Source: Palaemon carinicauda | Lineage: Eukaryota > Arthropoda > Malacostraca > Decapoda > Palaemonidae | Direction of reading: 5' to 3' | NCBI RefSeq assembly: GCF_036898095.1 | Contig: NC_090746.1 | Span: 59,503,919 to 59,567,918 of the forward strand | Length of the DNA stretch: 64,000 bases | Shown here: positions 48,301-59,869 of the stretch, one piece after another | How positions within the stretch are numbered: the first letter of the stretch is position 1 | Layout of the letters: each line of letters starts with the position of its first letter | The notes under the pieces: generated by a model | What the model was told of the DNA's origin: nothing | Database searches by the model: none | Seen by the model: only the letters and a program-made list of their open reading frames with translations | Made by a program: the position numbers and the translations under genes

Positions 48301-50199
48301 CATCCCTTGAAAAGCCCTTCGCTCTTGCCAGCTTTTCGATGGTCGAAAGGCAGTCAGATTAAGAGCGAGGAGATTCTGATGGTACCTCTCTAAGTGAGGT
48401 TGTTTGAGTAGATCGCTCCGATTTGGTAACGTTCTGGGGGTATCTACCAGCCACTCCATCATTTCCGCAACCCAAAGTCTCATGGGCCAAAATGGAGCTA
48501 TCCGGGTCATACGGGCATTTTTCAGGACTCTGTCCAGGATCTTGAATGGTGGAAAAGCGTACACGTTTAGACCCTCCCAGTTCAAAAGAAAATCGTCCAC
48601 TGCGGCTGCTTCCTAGTCTGGAACTGGAGAGCAAAATACCGGCAACCTCTTTATCATTTGTGTGGCAAAGAGGTCTATCGAGGGTTGACCCCAAAACATC
48701 CAAAGGCTGGTGCACACCTCGTGATGTAGGGTCCACTCTGTAGTTAGAACTTGCCTTCCTCTGCTGAGAAGATCCGCCCTGACGTTCTTTTCCCTTCTAT
48801 GAAGCGAGTTATCAGGGTTATGTCCCTCGCTTTCGCCCACAGTAGTAGATCTTTCGCAGCCTCGTAAAGTGAGTCCGAACGAGTGCCTTCCTGCTTTTTT
48901 ATGTACTGTAAGCCAACGCAGTGGTGTTGTCTGCATTGATCTGAACCAATCTTCCTCGGACTTCCTTCTGAAAGTGAATGAGGGCTAGGTGAATGGCCAC
49001 TAGCTCTTTGATACTTAAGTGCCCTTTCCTCTGAGACTCTACCCACAGACTCGATTTCTCGGCCTTCCCGAGTGTTGCACCCCCCCCATGTCTGAGGTGT
49101 CGGAGTATAACACTAGGTCGGGGTTCCACTGATACAGATCGAGGCCTTCCTGGAGTTTGTTGGCATCGTCCCACCAACTCAAGTGATTCCTGATCCCCAG
49201 AGGGATTGGCATCCACTTTTCTAGACTTTGACCTCTCGTCCAAAACTTCGCCAGATGAAATTGAAGAGGCCGTAAAAGGAGTCTTCCCAGGGAAACAAAC
49301 TGTTCGATCGATGAGAGGGTGCCCAGGAGATTCATCCATTCTCTCACCGAGCAGGACTGTAAGTCTAGGAAATGTCGCACCTTTACTAGGCAATCTAGAA
49401 TGCGTTTCAGGGCTGGAAAAGCCCGAAAAACTGCTGAGTGAAGTCTCATCCCCAGATAAATATTCTGTGAGGGTGTTAGTTGAGATTTGGTCAGGTTCAC
49501 CATCAGACCTAACTGTTGCGTTAAGGACATTGTCATTTGAAGAGCCACCAGACACTTTTCTTGTGATTCTGCTCTGAGTAGCCAGTCGTCCAGGTACAAA
49601 GAAATCCTTACTCCCTTTAGGTGAAGCCAGTGAGCCACGTTGGCTACCACTCGGGTAAAAACGTAGGGAGCCGTGCTCAGTCCAAAACAGAGTGCTTTGA
49701 ACTGATAAGTGGTCTTGAGGAACATGAACCTTAGAAATTTTCTGTAGTTCGGGTGTATCGGGATATGGAAATACGCGTCCTGCAGATCCAATGACACCAT
49801 CCAGTCTCCCTGTCTGGTGCCTGCAAGGACTGACGCAGAAGTTTCCATGGCAAATTTTACTTTGCTGATGAACTTGTTCAAGGGACTGACGTCCAGAACA
49901 GGTCTCCATCCCCCCGAGCTTTTCGGAACTAATATAGGAAAAGTCTGTTGTAAAACCCTTCCGAGGAGGTGTCCTCTACCACTTCTATGGCTGATTTCGA
50001 CAGCATAAAGGTTGACTTGCTCTTGAAGAGCTGCTGCCTTGTTCCCTGAGTAGGTTGTTGTCAACTCTAAGGGCTTTGACGACATGGGAGGCATTCTCAG
50101 GAAGGGGATCTTGTATCCCTCCTTGAGGACATTGATTGTCCAGATGTCCGCCCCCCTTTGGCTCCACTCTCGCCAAAAGTGGGATAACCTGGCTCCCAC
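48253..50199 (-). pseudogene. E3 RT / RNase H / Dam-like polyprotein, frameshifted
   Basis: The frame 50199-49039 holds the RT: SLDLQDAYFHIPIHP (A), FGLSTAPYVF (B) and LYLDDWLLRA (C), ending at the start of RNase H (YSDTSDMGG). RNase H and the Dam-like domain continue in other frames (SIKELVAIHLAL, INADNTTALAY near 49000-48900; PSIDLFATQM near 48690; VYAFPPFKILDRVL near 48560). At least three shifts and several stops are needed to follow it. The fingers region near 50080 is also altered relative to E2. Confidence 0.85.
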
Positions 50200-50221
50200 T
50201 AGTGTCTAGAGGTTGCAGGTC

Positions 50222-52740
50222 TCACTTCCTTGATCTGGGTTGCTGTCTTGAGAATCTGTGAGCTTGACCTCCAGCAGCAATTCTCTGAGTTCCCCTTGAA
50301 GGGCCTCTCCCACGAAAGGGCTGGCGAGTGGGAGGAGCTTCCATTTGCTTCCTTGCTAAAAAGCTAGCCGGGAGGACTTTCTTAGCAGTCCTAGAGATAA
50401 GATCTTGCGTAGCCTGTTGTGCCAGAGCTGCCGACAAGTCCATCACTAAGTCAGGAGGGAAAAGATGATTATCCAAAGGAGCAAATAAAAGTTCAGATCT
50501 CTGAGCAAGGGTCAAACCTGAAGATAGGAAGGAACACCAGCATAGCCCTCTTTTTAAGAACTCCTGCCATGAAAAGGGCGGAAAGTTCGACGGAGCCATC
50601 CCTCACGGCCTTATCAAGACAGGCAATCAGATGCATCTGAGCCTCGTTCTTTGGGTCTGCGGCCTCTGCGAGAGCTCCGAGAGTCCAGTCCATAAGGCTG
50701 AAAACTTCTATCGTCCTAAAAATGCCCTTCAGCAAATGGTCCATCTCAGAATTGGACCACATAATCTTCGACTTGCTCATGGCTGACCTGCGTGATGCAT
50801 CAACAAGTCTGGAGAAGTCTCCCTGGGAGGAGGCAGGAACTTCCAAACCGAGAACTTCCCCAGTCTCATACCACACACTAGATCTGGAGGCTAGTCTAGT
50901 CGGAGGAAAGGAAAAGATGGCCTTCCCTAGATCTTTCCTCTTGGAAGTCCATTGGTTGAGAGTTGAGAAAGCTCTCTTAACCGATCTAGCAAGAACCATC
51001 TTCTTGAAGGAGGATGGTTTTCGGGGTCTGCCCTTCAAAAACAGAGGGCGGGCTCTGAGACATAGGCTGAGTAAAGTCCTCTGGATACAGTGATGTTAGA
51101 ACCGTCAGTAACTTTTTAAGGTCAGCTGCCTGCAGCGTATCCTGGGATTCCTCCTCTAAAACTTCGGCTAAGGGAATATCGATCTCCTGAGTCGAATGGG
51201 TAGGAGACAAAACCGTGTCATCCTGTCGGTTATCGTCTTCCATAAAGAACTCATCATGCTGTGATGGATCATCGTGCAGGATTCCGGCCAGTTGCGAGGA
51301 AGTGTCGCGCTTGTGTCCCGCATGTCTCGAGGGAGAGTCATGTTCAAGTGTTTCCAGCATAAGTCCATCATGCTGTAAGGAAGCGTCAACATCGCGACCC
51401 GCATGCTGCGAGGGTAAGTCCTGCTCGCGTGCGTCCCGCATGCTGTATGTTAACAGTGTGACGCGAGAAAGCGTTAGCTGCACGTCCAGAGTGTCGCGAA
51501 GGCGAGACAACTACCTGTCTATCATGCTGCGGGGACAAGTCCTGACTGCATGCGTCCAGACTGCTGCATGCGTCCAGGTTGCCATAAGCTTCCAGCATGC
51601 TGTATGTCTACAGCGTGATGCGAGGAAGCGTTAGTAGCGCGTCCAGCATGTCGCAAAGGAGAGACAACTGCTTGTCTATCATGCTGTGGGGACAAGTCCT
51701 GACTGCATGCATCCAGACTGCTGCATGCGTCCAAGTTGCCGTAAGCTTCTAGCGTGCTGCATGCGTCCAGCATGCCGCGAGGGAGCATCCAGAACCTTGT
51801 CGCTTCCCGTAACGCGTCCCGAACGCTGCGAGGGAGCGTTGCTGAGCGCAGGAGTAATTCGCTGTCCAATAACACCTTGGTTAGCGGCAGCTCCTTTCCT
51901 TGGTCTGTTGATGTCTTTCGGTTCTTTTAAACAAGGCTCCTCTGTTTAAGAATTGTATGGGTCAAACAGGGACGAAATCGACCTCTTCAGCTCAGATAGA
52001 TCTGACACTTACAGTACGTCTTGCGCACGTCCAGACTGCTGCGAGGGAGCGGCGCGATTCTTATCGCTAGCTGAACCGTATACCGATCGCTGCAAGGGAT
52101 CGTCAACCGTTGACGGGTGACCACCAGGGGAAAATCCTTGCGACATTTCCCAATCTAGGGGAGGGGGAGAAGCGTGTACAGAAGTAAAATGAGCACCCTC
52201 TTCCTCCGACAAACTATGTGTCTTACGCGACTGTTTTGGCGCTGGCACGTCGTCTTCTACCGAAAGAAAAACTTCCGGCGAGCTCCAGTTACTGCAGGAT
52301 GGTTTAGTAGGAGACATATGTCTCTTGAGAGGCCTTGAACGCTGTGGTTGGCGCCAACCACGTCGCAGTTTTGCGTCATCCGACGAGGACGCACACTTTC
52401 TTACCTCGCCTTTCCAGCGGCGAGGGGGAGCGACTTGGGGCTTGTCAACAGGATCGCTCGCGACGTCTGTTCGCAGATCAAGGTCTGACATATCCTTTCG
52501 CCTTTCGACATTTCTTCTCCCAGGGGTTGGGGAGCATGGAAGAGGTCCCGGGCTGGGATTATGACGGACACGAACGGACGCGCCGTCCACTTCACTATCA
52601 CTATTCACAAGCTTGCTTTGCAAGCCACGCACTGCACCCCACATAACTTCTTTTTCCGAAGTCAGGGAACAACCTGTGCACCTAAGGCTGAAATAGCAGC
52701 CATCACATCCTTTAAAGAAGGTTCACTTACCTACGACACC
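50222..52740 (-). pseudogene. E3 gag, truncated at the N-terminus
   Basis: Pieces run from the right: a coil segment (KDVMAAISALGAQV, near 52700), the frame 52644-52009, the repeat-rich region 51880-51200, the helical domain 51038-50493 (ARSVKRAFSTL, ASRSSVWYETGEVLGLEVP, as in E2) and a basic Arg-rich tail 50330-50222. The Cys cluster found in E2 gag is missing because the terminal repeat abuts the coil segment directly. The polyprotein frame is +1 to the tail, as in E1 and E2. Confidence 0.7.
51400..51836. repeat. Tandem repeats inside E3 gag (121-157 bp period)
   Basis: Unit 2 starts at 51521 and unit 3 at 51678 (ATCATGCTG then GGGGACAAGTCCTGACTGCA); unit 1 from 51400 lacks about 36 bases. 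The protein units share LDACSSLDACSQDLSPQHDR. A period of 157 is not a multiple of three, so successive units are read in different frames. Confidence 0.75.
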
Positions 52741-52754
52741 ATAGCGGGGTATGG

Positions 52755-52912
52755 GAATGGTTCTGGTAACCTATGAGAGATGGCACTCATGTATGACCAC
52801 CTACTGTCATGGCGGCGATTGCCGCGAAATTTGAATTTCTGCCGTGACCGCGATGAAACGCGGGATTTAAGCTATATATATGTAACTAATAAGGAAGTTA
52901 CATATTTAAAAA
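52755..52912. repeat. E3 inverted terminal repeat (5' end) and outer tail
   Basis: Mirror of 45361-45499 with the outer GGAAGTTACATATTTAAAAA that is copied in the internal complementary region. Confidence 0.88.
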
Positions 52913-53891
52913 TTTGAATTGGATTAATTCTGTTCATGAGCATAGCAAGTGCAAAGGTAATGTTATTGGAGTCTTATCAAATGAATTTCCAGTGAACAGC
53001 TGAATACTCCAAGAGAATGTGTTGTCACCTACTCATGGATTTTGTAATGCATAGAACAGTCAGAGATGGTGGAGAAGGATTGGACTTGATTGGTGATAGG
53101 AATTTGGCACACCTAGAGTATGCTGATGATGCTGTCCTTGTTAGCAGAACACCACAGGATTTGCAATGCTTGCTTACCAGAATGCATGAAATATCTCATG
53201 AGGTTGGGGTAAAGATAAATAGAATGAAGACAGAGATGATCAGAACAGAGTATGCAATGGCAAATGAAATATCATTGGAAGGAGAAAGGATTAATGAGGT
53301 AGAATCATTTAAGTATTTAGGAATTATGATCTCCAATACAGTCTTTAGAATTAGAGTTTAGTGGAAGATTGTAAAAAGCAAATCAAACAATGGCTAAGTA
53401 AAATTTGGAAATCAAATTGCCTGAAATTACATACAAAAATTAGACTAGATATTAGTTTAGTGAGATCGGTGTTACTATATGGACATGAGCCATGGAATGA
53501 CAATGAAACAATCTCCAATAGATTTAGTAGATTTGAGAAAAAAACCCTCAGAAGGAAATTGGGAGTTAAATGGCACGACAGGATTAGAAATGAAACTATG
53601 AGAGATTACTCGAGTGCCATATGTGGATGAGATCATGATGAGGGGTAGATGGAGATGTTTTGGGCATGCTCTTCGGACTCTCCAAGAAAGATTAGTTTAC
53701 CAAACATTCAGTTGGGCTCCACAAGGCACTAAAAGAGCTGAAAGACCCAGGCCTACATGGCTGAGAACTATGAAGCACAAAGCTGATGATGAATGGAGAA
53801 GTATTGAATTAAAAGCTTAAGATAGACAAGACTGGCGAAATTTAACCGAGGCCATTTGTGTCAATAGGCGTAAAAGATGATGATGATGATG
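52913..53891 (+). pseudogene. LINE A, 3' part: RT palm to C-terminus and (GAT)n tail
   Basis: Resumes LINE A after E3: SVHEHSKCKGN, SNEFPVNS, then AHLEYADDAVLVSRT (motif C, YADD, near 53130), ESFKYLGIMIS, LYGHEPW, and the C-terminal RGRWRCFGHALRTLQERL (53650-53690). Two frames (53017-53361 and 53361-53820) remain fairly long. It ends in (GAT)n at about 53876-53891, the tail of the element. Confidence 0.8.
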
Positions 53892-54260
53892 TTGTATATA
53901 CATTTAAAAGGAACACTAAAACATTTACTAGTAGAGGCATTATAAATCATAAAAATAGTTGGTTCCATTAAGTTATCCTGAACAGATAGAGATAATTTTA
54001 TGAAGTATACTCCAAGGAGCTGCAAGCTAAATTCACTGTATTTATGAGCATCCTAAGAAAAGAATATGAAACATATAGAGGGGAAATATGTTTATAAAAA
54101 CCTTATGAACTAAATAGTCACGTATATGATAATCACACTAAAATTGAATAGGAGATAGGGGTGGTTGCATTTTTTATTTCACGTTAATAGCATTATGAAT
54201 TTTAAGTAAAGTGTATTAAAATGATACAATATTATATACAGCACTGGGAGTGAAACTTAC
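53892..54260. other. AT-rich sequence after LINE A
   Basis: Nothing recognised. Confidence 0.4.
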
Positions 54261-54331
54261 TGGTTTACAAAATAATTCCCTTTTATAATCAGCGGTATAT
54301 GGTAAAAGCTTTGGAGCAATCTTACAAGTAT
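54261..54331 (-). CDS. Candidate WDR59 exon c
   Basis: A 71-base open segment on the minus strand with acceptor GTGTTTTAAG and strong donor CCA|GTAAGT. It ends in phase 0, which the exon at 34006 requires, and reads TCKIAPKLLPYTADYKRELF and on. The translation looks protein-like but I cannot confirm homology. The intron to the next exon would be about 20 kb, filled by E4, LINE A and E3. Confidence 0.35.
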
Positions 54332-55009
54332 CTTAAAACACAATAACTGGTTTAAACACACTTTCATATTAATATAACTTGTTAAAAGCACATCAAAACA
54401 ATTTTTTTTTGGGGGGGATCATAAACAAAAATAGAAAAATTAATTTCTAGGAGTGCCTTTGTAAATAATGTGCCTATAAAAAAGGGTTCTAAAATGCCGC
54501 CAACATACTGCATATATTAATATGATTAAAATCTATATTAAAAGATAACACCATGCTATCAGACAGCAATAAATTATGAACACTACAAATTTCACAGCAG
54601 TTTCAAGAAAGATTCTCAGACAACAATTACATACTGTAACATAAAAAAGGTTACCAAGAACATTCAAATACATTCTTTATGCAAGCTTTTTTTGGAGGAC
54701 ACAGGATCTTTAGAATGTCAGACCAATACATAAATACTGTATATGAAAATTTATTCAAAGAACTAATTTCTACATTGTTTCTCATTGCCACCACTGGTAA
54801 AAAAGTTTTTTTCCCGAGTTAAATAAAATTTAAGGGGAAAATATTTGCACTGAAATACATTATAAGAATCTGAAAATTAAAGTAAAATTAAGTTTGATGT
54901 GTATCACATGCATAATACAACCAACTTAAATTCCCATTCTCAATACCTAAGTAAACGAAAATGGAAAAAAAATATCAAATCAAGCAATAACCATTTACCT
55001 ACAATGTAC
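54332..55009. other. AT-rich sequence between candidate exons
   Basis: Nothing recognised; homopolymer runs near 54402-54417. Confidence 0.4.
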
Positions 55010-55072
55010 TAAGCATCTTGTAGTTCTCAACAGAAGACCTCTCTTCATTACTGCCGATTGATGAAGAAAAAC
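55010..55072 (-). CDS. Candidate WDR59 exon b
   Basis: A 63-base minus-strand segment reading FSSSIGSNEERSSVENYKML, a Ser-rich linker like the confirmed exons. The acceptor is ACAAATTAG. A donor at A|GTACAT gives the right phase (1), but it is weak; GTAGGT seven bases on is stronger and gives a different phase. A TAG follows soon after in this frame, so a terminal exon is an alternative. Confidence 0.3.
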
Positions 55073-56019
55073 CTAATTTGTACGGTTTATATAAGATAGC
55101 TAATACAAGTTCGGCCTAGGTTTTAACCATTCAGAGGGGTGTATTTGATCCCTAAGGATTAATGATTAGTAAACTTCACTTATGCATTTTTTCCAGGTTC
55201 CAAGCTCACTTCTATTTTTTATCAAACCACTTCACATCTTGCTATTGAAGTAAAACAACTGACCTATTCCTTCATTCAAGAGCTGTTTTCTAGATTTTTT
55301 TTCAATAATCTTATTTTTTCACAATTGTTTTCTCCGAATATTGAACAACCTCTTTATATCTATATTTTTTTCTAAAAATCATAAAGTTTTGCATTAAATC
55401 TAAATTTGATGAAGATTCCCTTAAAATGAGAAAAATTAAAATGCATACGATTGCCAACAAAAAGCAAAAAACTTGGGTTGCCAAGCCAGTTTGTTATAAG
55501 GTGCTGGAATTTTTTATCATTACAAGATCTAATATGAAAAACAACAAACTGATGGGAATGAGACAGCACAAAACTAGGAAGCGAAGCGAATTAAAAAAAA
55601 ATCTGTACTCGTATCCTAGAAACATCTAAAATGAAAACTAATAAGTCTATTCTTTGGAAAGACTTTAATTTACTTGTTGCAAATGTAGAAATTGAGACCT
55701 TAATTCATGCAACTACTAATGTGGCAAAGTAAGCATTTATGAAAACTTAATATCAATACTGTACATTGGTCATATGACTGTCAGCACTCAAATCCTTGTT
55801 GAAAGGCACTATCTTTGATATCACGCTCATGACAGCAGATAATGGAAAACTAAGCAGCTCAATCTTTTATAACCAACATTTAATTCTTAAAGATTCATGA
55901 ATTATCTTTCCTCTTTTTACAATATTTCGTTTTATTTTTCAGTTTTTCATTAACATACACATCACTATTTGCACAGTTTATTACCCAGTTTGTATTTCAA
56001 CAGCTTGAGAAATACTTAC
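55073..56019. other. AT-rich sequence between candidate exons
   Basis: Nothing recognised. Confidence 0.4.
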
Positions 56020-56068
56020 TCAAACTACAATCCTCATATTCTCTAGATAAATTCTGATGAGAAATTAA
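56020..56068 (-). CDS. Candidate WDR59 exon a
   Basis: A 49-base minus-strand segment with a good pyrimidine-rich acceptor (ATTCCTTGCTATTGTTCAG) and strong donor TTTGA|GTAAGT. Only one frame is open (LISHQNLSREYEDCSL), ending in phase 1, and this phase joins candidate exon b correctly (A|GT, Ser). Splice-site quality makes it the best of the three candidates. Confidence 0.4.
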
Positions 56069-56814
56069 CTGAACAATAGCAAGGAATAGTAAATAGGCAA
56101 TAAAATAGACAAATTTCACATCCACAACAGCTCTAACTGGCCTAAATTGTTATCTGTCATTTAAAGGTTAAACATTCAAAAAGTACTAATTCCCCAAAAA
56201 TGTGAATAACCAGTGTGTACCATGGAGTTCTGGTAACTTTGGAAAAAGAGTAAACAAAACCCAATTTATTGAATAAAGTATGATCGACATCTGAAAAAGT
56301 AAAACCAAGAAATACAGTTGCCCGTAGAGCCTAATCATGGGAATTTAAAGAAGAGGCTTGTGTTACCAAATAAAAGGCCACCTAGTTTAGATGAAATCGA
56401 AGAGTGATATGAAGAGTACCAATATTGCTTACCATAGGTGGCCCCATATAGTACAGTATACCCAACCACAACATACAATGGGGGGGGAGACAATTACAAT
56501 GAGAGAGAATAAGGAATAATATTTAAATTTCTGATGATTATTGTAAAAAAAAAACTGCACTTTGGGGAGGGAAGCAAGGTAACCCACAAGTAAGATTCAT
56601 CAAAATAATATAAATTATCTCCAGTCCTATCAATACAACACACCCACTCTGAAATAACTTGCCTTGTGTCATCTTCTTAAGCTAAGTTTACGTTGTTTAC
56701 TTCCTCTTGTATTCTTCATCATTATGATATTTTCTAGTTTTTAAGCAATTTTGGTATACAGAATAATTCCTTCTCTTATACTGTATTTTGTTCGGAGAGC
56801 CACTTCTCACTGGT
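56069..56814. other. AT-rich sequence before the Penelope relic
   Basis: Nothing recognised apart from G and A homopolymer runs (56480, 56545). Confidence 0.4.
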
Positions 56815-57470
56815 CTTTGTGGAAAGGCACCCATGAAGAACTGGATAGAATTACAAAAGTTCTAGTGAATGATGGATTTGCAAATAAGGACATTAACCGG
56901 CAGATTAAGAATGAAATGGAATAATGGTACCGAAACAAACGTCCAGATAATGTCAATACCCCAACAAAAATAACCCTTTACTATAAAGGCCTTATGAACG
57001 TAAACTACCAAGATGAAATGATCATGAAAAATATAAAAAAAAGCTTTCGCCACAGCAGAGGATACCAAAATCAACCTCCTGATTTATTACCAAACGGCAA
57101 AAACGTGAGACAATCATGAAAAACAACCCTGCCTATGCCATGCAAGATGACTCAAAAGAAATTCAATACAATATACTGTACCAATATAAATGACACGTCC
57201 ATGGAGTCCTGGTACCTACATCGGGATGACAACAATGCGTCTATCTAAAAGATCATCTTACCACGTGCAACAGGGTGCAGTAAAAATGCATTGCCTCCAA
57301 ATGCACAACTAAAATATCACAAGGGAGCATATACAGTAGCAAAGAATGTTAACATCATTGGCTGTGACCCTGACTGCAGGTGCCTCAGGATAATGAAGCA
57401 CTTTTCATACAGCAAGAAAGACCTGGCCTCAACACCACACAAGAAGGGACCATATTGCTGAAGTGTATAG
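56815..57470 (+). pseudogene. Penelope-like element relic with GIY-YIG endonuclease
   Basis: Broken plus-strand frames give the RT-endonuclease linker (ELDRITKVLV, FANKDINRQIKNEM, ITLYYKGLMNVNYQDE; 56830-57020). The GIY-YIG nuclease core follows: TYIGMTTMRLSKRSSYHVQQ at 57214-57273, then EALFIQQERPGLNTTQE at 57397-57450, containing the expected Glu and Asn. Penelope-like elements are retroelements with this nuclease C-terminal to the RT. Stops and shifts throughout show an old, dead copy. Confidence 0.65.
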
Positions 57471-58764
57471 GGTCTATCACCAACAGTAGCTCAGGCAATC
57501 ATGAGCATAACAGCTCTGACTGTGCCGGAGGCCGATATAGGGATTATTCTGAGCCAGAATCTGATACCCTGATCCCAGCAAGCACGCTGGACAGCCAGAG
57601 GCAACTACCAACCAGGCATTAGCATCTCTACCCTCAGAGGACTCCGTATATAAGCTCCCACAATCACATCCAGTACTAGTGTGTACTCTGGAAAATAAGC
57701 AGATGACCTTCTCCCTACTCGAAACTGGTCGAGTTGAAGGATTTGTTATACTTAAAACTACGGATTTTGAATTTTTATAACATGAAGGGAACATTACTTA
57801 GTACACATAACCATTGTGAAAAACTTATTTCGTAATTAATATCTGTACTTTCATAACGTGTACTAACATATTAAAGAAGAAAAATTGTGAGTGATATGGT
57901 ATCCATTACCTTCCTCATAAAATATGTCCCTTTCCCAGTTACTGGCGGATTGTAGTAATGAAGAGAAAAGCATGAGAACAATGGAAAAAGTTCATTACAA
58001 AATTAAAACCAGTGAGGCAGCAATTAATATCAACAAAACTTATTACTGTATTATCATTATTACTAGCTACTTATTTTCTATCACTGGTTTTTTTGGTGAC
58101 CATTTTTAGATGATTTCCCTACTGGTCAAGACTTGGCAGGTAAGTCTTGTAAAGCTTTAATAGTCTTCTGGATGAAAACACCCACAGCCATGTCTTTTGT
58201 CCCATAAAAAGTGACCTAGACTAACTCAGTTTGTTAGAATTGGTATTTGATCACAAGGTCTATGATATAGGCTGAAATGATAAAATATCTTCAAAAACTG
58301 AAATTTAAAGATAAATTATTTTTTCTATACTCACCTGGTGCTCATATTGCCTTTTCTCTAGTTCAGTTTAATCGAAATTTACCTGCTGAATTCTTTTAAA
58401 ATCCAAAATTTTCCCATTATATTTCCCATCAATAGATAAGACTTTGGTGAGGGAATGGCAAATTGTAGCAGTAAATAGTAAGATGCTCAGTACTGATGAG
58501 CCAGAGTGTGTCCTTTCAGTTTCTCTGTTGTTAAGGTTGAAATAAATCTAATAAGGGTTACAAGCAAATATATAGTGAAAAGGAGGAAAAATGGATAACA
58601 TAAAATTAATTTAGAATTTTAAAATATGTTGCAAAATGAAGAATGTAGAAGGAAATAAGTACATAGTAACCTAGAATTAATGTAATTATCATCATATTAC
58701 TGCATATTTCTTTATAAATACATTCTGTATCGTATAATGTCATGTAAAATACTGTATACTAGAA
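57471..58764. other. AT-rich sequence, nothing recognised
   Basis: No supported exon or repeat. A splice-donor-like CACCAG|GTGAGT on the minus strand near 58345 has no open exon behind it. Confidence 0.4.
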
Positions 58765-59176
58765 AAGCACTCTGAGAATGCAGACCTCCACCACAGACGC
58801 TTATTTCTCAAAACCATAGTGCCTTTCCCAGAATCAATCAATCATTTCCAGCTCTTTACCTAACAGTTTACTTTACAATCCCGGCAAGTTTCATTAATTT
58901 ATGATTAAAATTGTGGCCATATGGTTGATGACCAGAATTTTACCCTTTGCTTGACCTTGACCTTAAAATGTATCAAGTGGCATGGATTTTCACACACTCA
59001 AATATGAACCAAGTTTGAAGTCTCTGTGACAACGATGTTCAAACTTATGGCTGATTACGTGAATACGAAATTTTGCTTGACTGACCTACAAGTTTCATTA
59101 CTCTACGATTAAAGTTGTGGTCAGGAAGCTGTTCACAAACCAAACACACAAAACAGGGGTGAAAACATAACCTACG

Positions 59177-59178
<2 letters not shown>
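58765..59178. repeat. Interspersed repeat with an internal ~203 bp duplication
   Basis: CAAGTTTCATTAATTTATGA (58886) is followed 203 bases later by CAAGTTTCATTACTCTACGA (59089), and both continue into similar AAA-TTGTGG-CA blocks. GACCTTGACCTT near 58953 is typical of invertebrate interspersed repeats. It ends where the (TA)n tract starts. Confidence 0.5.
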
Positions 59179-59545
<367 letters not shown>

Positions 59546-59869
59546 GTGTGTGTGTGTAAACTGTAAATGAATACACCTATATATAATGTACAGTATACAA
59601 TAAAACATATAAATATCATATACATACCAGCACATACAGTTTTGTATATGTGGAGGATGTTGGGGTGCCTGTTAGGGATGGCATGTTCCCTGACTTACCA
59701 CCTGGCGGGGATGCTTCCACACTCGTTGGACAAGGTGGCAGTTTTACAGGGCAGAGCCCTGGGCAGTAGAAGTGCCCTGTTCATGGCCTGTCACCCTCCT
59801 CTGACTCAGACTTTGTGATCTCATAATTTTTTATGTTGAGATCCCATAAATAAGTAACATAAATACTGA
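59546..59869. other. Sequence between the microsatellite and E5
   Basis: No gene recognised. The GC-richer part from 59650 (GGCATGTTCCCTGACTTACC and on) may be the beginning of the E5 relic. Confidence 0.4.

Larger units (their letters stand above)
45318..52912 (-). mobile_element. E3: DIRS1-like element, frameshifted, nested in LINE A
   Basis: Inverted terminal repeats (45361-45499, 52755-52893), an internal complementary region (46777-46858) and gag, RT and recombinase remnants on the minus strand. It interrupts LINE A between two halves of its RT and is itself interrupted by LINE B (45577-46771) between its 3' terminal repeat and the internal complementary region. Its proteins are closest to E2 among the elements here. 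The 139 bp terminal repeats differ at about a dozen positions, so it is older than E2. Confidence 0.88.

Noticed and set aside
58320..58400. Possible minus-strand exon with strong donor CACCAG|GTGAGT
   Set aside because: All three frames meet a stop within about 30 bases upstream and no acceptor fits, so only an implausible microexon would remain.
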